64,000 nucleotides of DNA, taken from positions 599,436-663,435 of the forward strand of contig KN832556.1 in assembly GCA_000827205.1 (NCBI GenBank), written 5' to 3'. Shown one piece after another: positions 61,201 to 64,000 of this stretch. A program made the translations under genes and the position numbers. Source of the DNA: Plicaturopsis crispa FD-325 SS-3 (lineage: Eukaryota > Basidiomycota > Agaricomycetes > Amylocorticiales > Amylocorticiaceae). How positions within the stretch are numbered: position 1 is the stretch's first letter; each line of letters opens with the position of its first letter. A model generated the notes under the pieces. The model was not told the DNA's origin, ran no database searches, and was given only the letters and a program-made list of their open reading frames with translations.

Positions 61201-63356
61201 GACACTCGATTTCCGGGACATGTACGACGTGTCAGCATGCTCGTTAGACTCCAGCTGAAGCTCAGAAGGCCGCCGCGCCTTTTGTTTCGCTTCCTTCGGA
61301 GGGGGTGCGGGCGGGGAGTCACTGTCCGACCGAGAGTGGCTATCGATCGATTTACCGTGCCCGCTATCTCCCTCCGCTTCCGTATCCGTCCCGCTCTCAA
61401 TACTATGCGGGACATCCGCCCAGTGTGCAGGAGATGTAGGTGACGTCGGACGCGACCTGCTTGCAGAGTTCGCTCGCGGACGCTCCTTGCTCAGATCAAG
61501 GTTAAGCTGTGATGACGGAGAGCGGTCCCCATTTAGCGGCGAGCCTGCCCGACGACGGTCATCGAAGGAGTGCTGCGGGCGGAGAACACCAGGCGATAGT
61601 CGACCCTGTGCATCCTTGAATCCCTCTCCCGCAGCGCCATTCAGGTTAGCAAGACTGTTCATCCGAGGCGGCACACGCTCGAGCGTGGCGCTTGGCCGTA
61701 ATGGCGGCCGGGTCGGTTCAGGCGATTCACGCGACTCGGGAATATATGTACTCGAAGAGGCTGCTCGCATGCGTGTTCCCGGGTGTTCCAGCCGCATATC
61801 CTGCGGAGAAGTCACTGAGCGCATGGGGGTCCCTGCAGACTCAGGGAATCCCGCTCGCAGTGGCGAGCTAACGCGCGGTGGATCATACCCGTGGACCGGC
61901 GGTGTTTGCGCGCGACCGTTGGCGTATCCGTGCGGCGAGGGGGCAGAAGTGGTGGGGGAGCCGCTACGCGGGGGACCGGTGGGGAAATTCAAGGCAGCGC
62001 CCGGGTTTATCGAGCGGCGCCTCTCTGCCCGTGAAGTTCCTTGGCCGGGCGGCTGCAGCCCATTCCGACTAGCTTCATCTTCTCTGACATCAACGACACT
62101 AGTTGATGAGCCGGTTCTGGTATGCTGCTTCGTGGGTATGTCCAGTGGGCGTACACCGTCTGTGGGAGCAGGGCGCTGCTCTTGAAAATAACCCGTGTTC
62201 TGTTTGGAAGGCGGAGCTGGGGATCCTCTGAGCGACGATTGCGAGGGGGAATCACCGTATCGGTTTGACGCCTCCGATCCACCATTCGGCCTTGGATTCG
62301 CAGGTAAGGAAGGTCCTCCTGGTCGCTCCGCTAGGTGCGGTGAAGGAGTTCCGTTCACAGAGAGCTGGGGTTGAGAGCGCGAAGGCTCGGTAGGCGCAGT
62401 GGGCTGGCGCGCAGCTTGGCGCAATTGCCCGGGACTTTCGGGAGTGCCAGGTCCCGATCGAAACTCGTCGCCCATAGCCTGCATAGGCTTGTTCTTCAAC
62501 GAGTTGTAAGGAGATGTTGGGGCGCTGGGCGACGGTTCTACTATTTGTGGCGTGCCCGCGCTGCGCGCGGAATGCTGAGATGATTTCGACCGCATAGAGT
62601 CTGAGGGAGGCGGAGAACGGGTCTGTGTAAGTGACCGATATAGTGAGCGTTGTATTCAAGGCATGAGCGAAAAATATATAGAATGCACACCCCGTTCTCT
62701 TTCGCGAATTCGCTCGCTTCCCGTTCTCTTGTCGCAGAATTACCGCTCCCGCCTGCCTTCTCCCTCTCCCTCTTCTTCTGCGCGTGTTTCCGAATCTTGG
62801 CCATTCTGTCGTTATGACAGTTCATGCAGTAGATTCCCTGGCTCGTCTTCGCAAACACGAGCTCGTCGATTCTGTTTTTACAGACTTTGCATTTGAAGCA
62901 GTGCGCGTGGTAGGAGTCGTCGCCGGTCATGATGGCCTCGTCGAGAATAGGTAGATGGCATACATTGCAACTGTACGAGCAGTTGGCGCATATTGGGGAG
63001 CCGTCGGATAGTAGGAGCAGATTCGTGTCTGCAGTGACCTGGTCACCGCACTTGGCGCATTTGAAGCAGTCGACGTGGAAGAAGGATTGGCTGTAGGTTG
63101 AACATGTTGTCAGGATGCGTGTACACTCTGCGCTGACTCGACGCGCCCGAACACCGCGATAAACGCTGGCTCTGTAGACGGCTCCACATCAGAAAGGTTA
63201 AGGAGGAGGAGCTTACCCGAATGCAACAACGAGACCGCCATTCTCGTTGACGGCAGATTTCCTGCATCCTGGACACAACCTGTTCTCCATGCCCTCCATC
63301 TGGGCAGTATCTTGGGCATCGACAACTTCTTGTCGTGTATTCGTCACGGCCAGCAT
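58281..63356 (-). CDS. Rho GTPase-activating protein with LIM, coiled-coil, C1 and RhoGAP domains
   Basis: This is a large multi-exon gene coding for roughly 1,400 residues, starting MLAVTNTRQEVVDAQDTAQM. Two LIM domains are N-terminal: CPGCRKSAVNENGG, FFHVDCFKCAKCGDQ, YSCNVCHLPILDEAI and DSYHAHCFKCKVCKNRIDEL. A Ser/Pro-rich disordered region of about 780 residues (60.3-62.6 kb) follows, then coiled coils. A C1 zinc finger comes next (HTFQQVSALRITRCDHCGDK, then VHVRCINHVDVPC). The RhoGAP domain has the arginine finger EGIYRKTGGSG, then SVLKNYFRSLPIPLLTYDLH and LGVVFGPTLM-type sequence near the end. LIM-RhoGAPs such as yeast Rga1/Rga2 switch off Cdc42/Rho and shape polarity and septation. The C1 finger may add lipid binding. 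Not every exon border was fixed. Confidence 0.9.
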
Positions 63357-64000
63357 GATAGCGTCCTAATAATGTACGCGCGCCGGCGAAATCGGGGAGA
63401 TGTGTGAGTGAAAGCGCTGGGGCCGTTGGAGTGTCTGTCTAGCCTGACGCCCGTCGTCCACGAACCAACTCGCCGAGAGCTTTGAGATAAGTAGCAAAGC
63501 AAGAAAGACTGGATCCTTGCAGGACGACGAGATGAGAGGGACCAAGTAGAGGCGAGGAGAGAGAATAATAGGGAAATGGACGGTCGGTAAGATGGATGTC
63601 CAAGTCCTGGAATTACAACCGGAGTCGGTTTCGCGATCACGCGTGTAGGTCTCTTTCCCTCAAACGGTCTTCATTTTACCACCGCCATCTGCCAGTTCAA
63701 GCGCTGCTGTCTCTTGCTTACTGCCACGACAACAACAGATACCCGCCTATGCGCCCTGTCGCAGCGTAAGGATCTTGTCTTGCTGGCGGCACCGCTCAGT
63801 ATTTTCGTGCAGAGCGCAGAACGCGTTCTCTCAAAACATTCTATTGGGTTCCTTGGTTCTATATCAGAGACCTCCTCATTTATCGGGCAAACCCAACTCA
63901 AACCGTGCCTTTTCTCATCCGGGCTTAGCTGGGAGCTCCACAATCTTGGTCAGTTCATATCAAGTTCACAAGTGCTCTATTCTAAGTGTATCGACACACT
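63357..64000. other. upstream region of the RhoGAP gene, window edge
   Basis: It probably holds the RhoGAP promoter and 5' UTR. No gene, RNA or repeat could be supported up to the window end. Confidence 0.4.

Overview
This window is nuclear DNA from a filamentous basidiomycete, most likely a wood-decay agaricomycete of the Polyporales type. The evidence is many short spliceosomal introns (about 45-65 nt), tight gene spacing, a GH16 laminarinase, two polyporopepsin-type aspartic proteases, a MAT-type HMG-box factor, conidiation-protein-6 repeats and agaricomycete-specific unknown families. The species is inference. I built the gene models by hand from reading frames, splice sites and remembered family patterns. 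No database search was run.

Layout. 0.6-8.4 kb: a con-6 gene and the TORC2 subunit HbrB/Bit61 (both minus), an agaricomycete-specific unknown gene, and a Bck1-type MAPKKK, followed by a stray kinase-tail remnant. 9.3-16.5 kb: two unknown genes and a 16-exon HMT1/ABCB6-type ABC transporter. 17.0-21.3 kb: a glycine-rich RRM protein and an HMG-box factor whose 3' flank carries a degenerate repeat. 22.9-27.3 kb: a GH16 glucanase and a divergent coiled-coil protein resembling vertebrate RHAMM/HMMR. 27.5-34.2 kb: two inverted copies of a 781-bp DNA transposon flank a PSR-type phosphatase gene; one copy contains an N gap that looks spurious. 34.3-36.6 kb: a Yap-type bZIP factor and the fatty-acid-elongation dehydratase PHS1. 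36.8-41.0 kb: tandem aspartic proteases. 41.5-43.7 kb: RPA43 and PAM16 head to head. 45.3-48.2 kb: a membrane-anchored coiled-coil protein. 48.2-50.9 kb: a gene-poor interval with an inverted 42-bp repeat, then tRNA-Gln. 51.1-55.5 kb: a mitochondrial PPR protein and the cohesin RAD21, head to head. 55.8-63.4 kb: a BTB protein and a LIM-C1-RhoGAP regulator.

Most genes are conserved single-copy housekeeping or signalling genes. Several act in growth control and morphogenesis (TORC2, Bck1, PSR phosphatase, RhoGAP), but nothing shows they form a functional cluster. I found no CRISPR-like, toxin-antitoxin or biosynthetic system and no retroviral or LTR element. The notable points are the near-identical transposon pair and its assembly artefact, an element inserted just upstream of a bZIP gene, very small coding exons (ATG-only, 13 nt and 22 nt), two GC-AG introns, and the RHAMM-like protein in a fungus without flagella.
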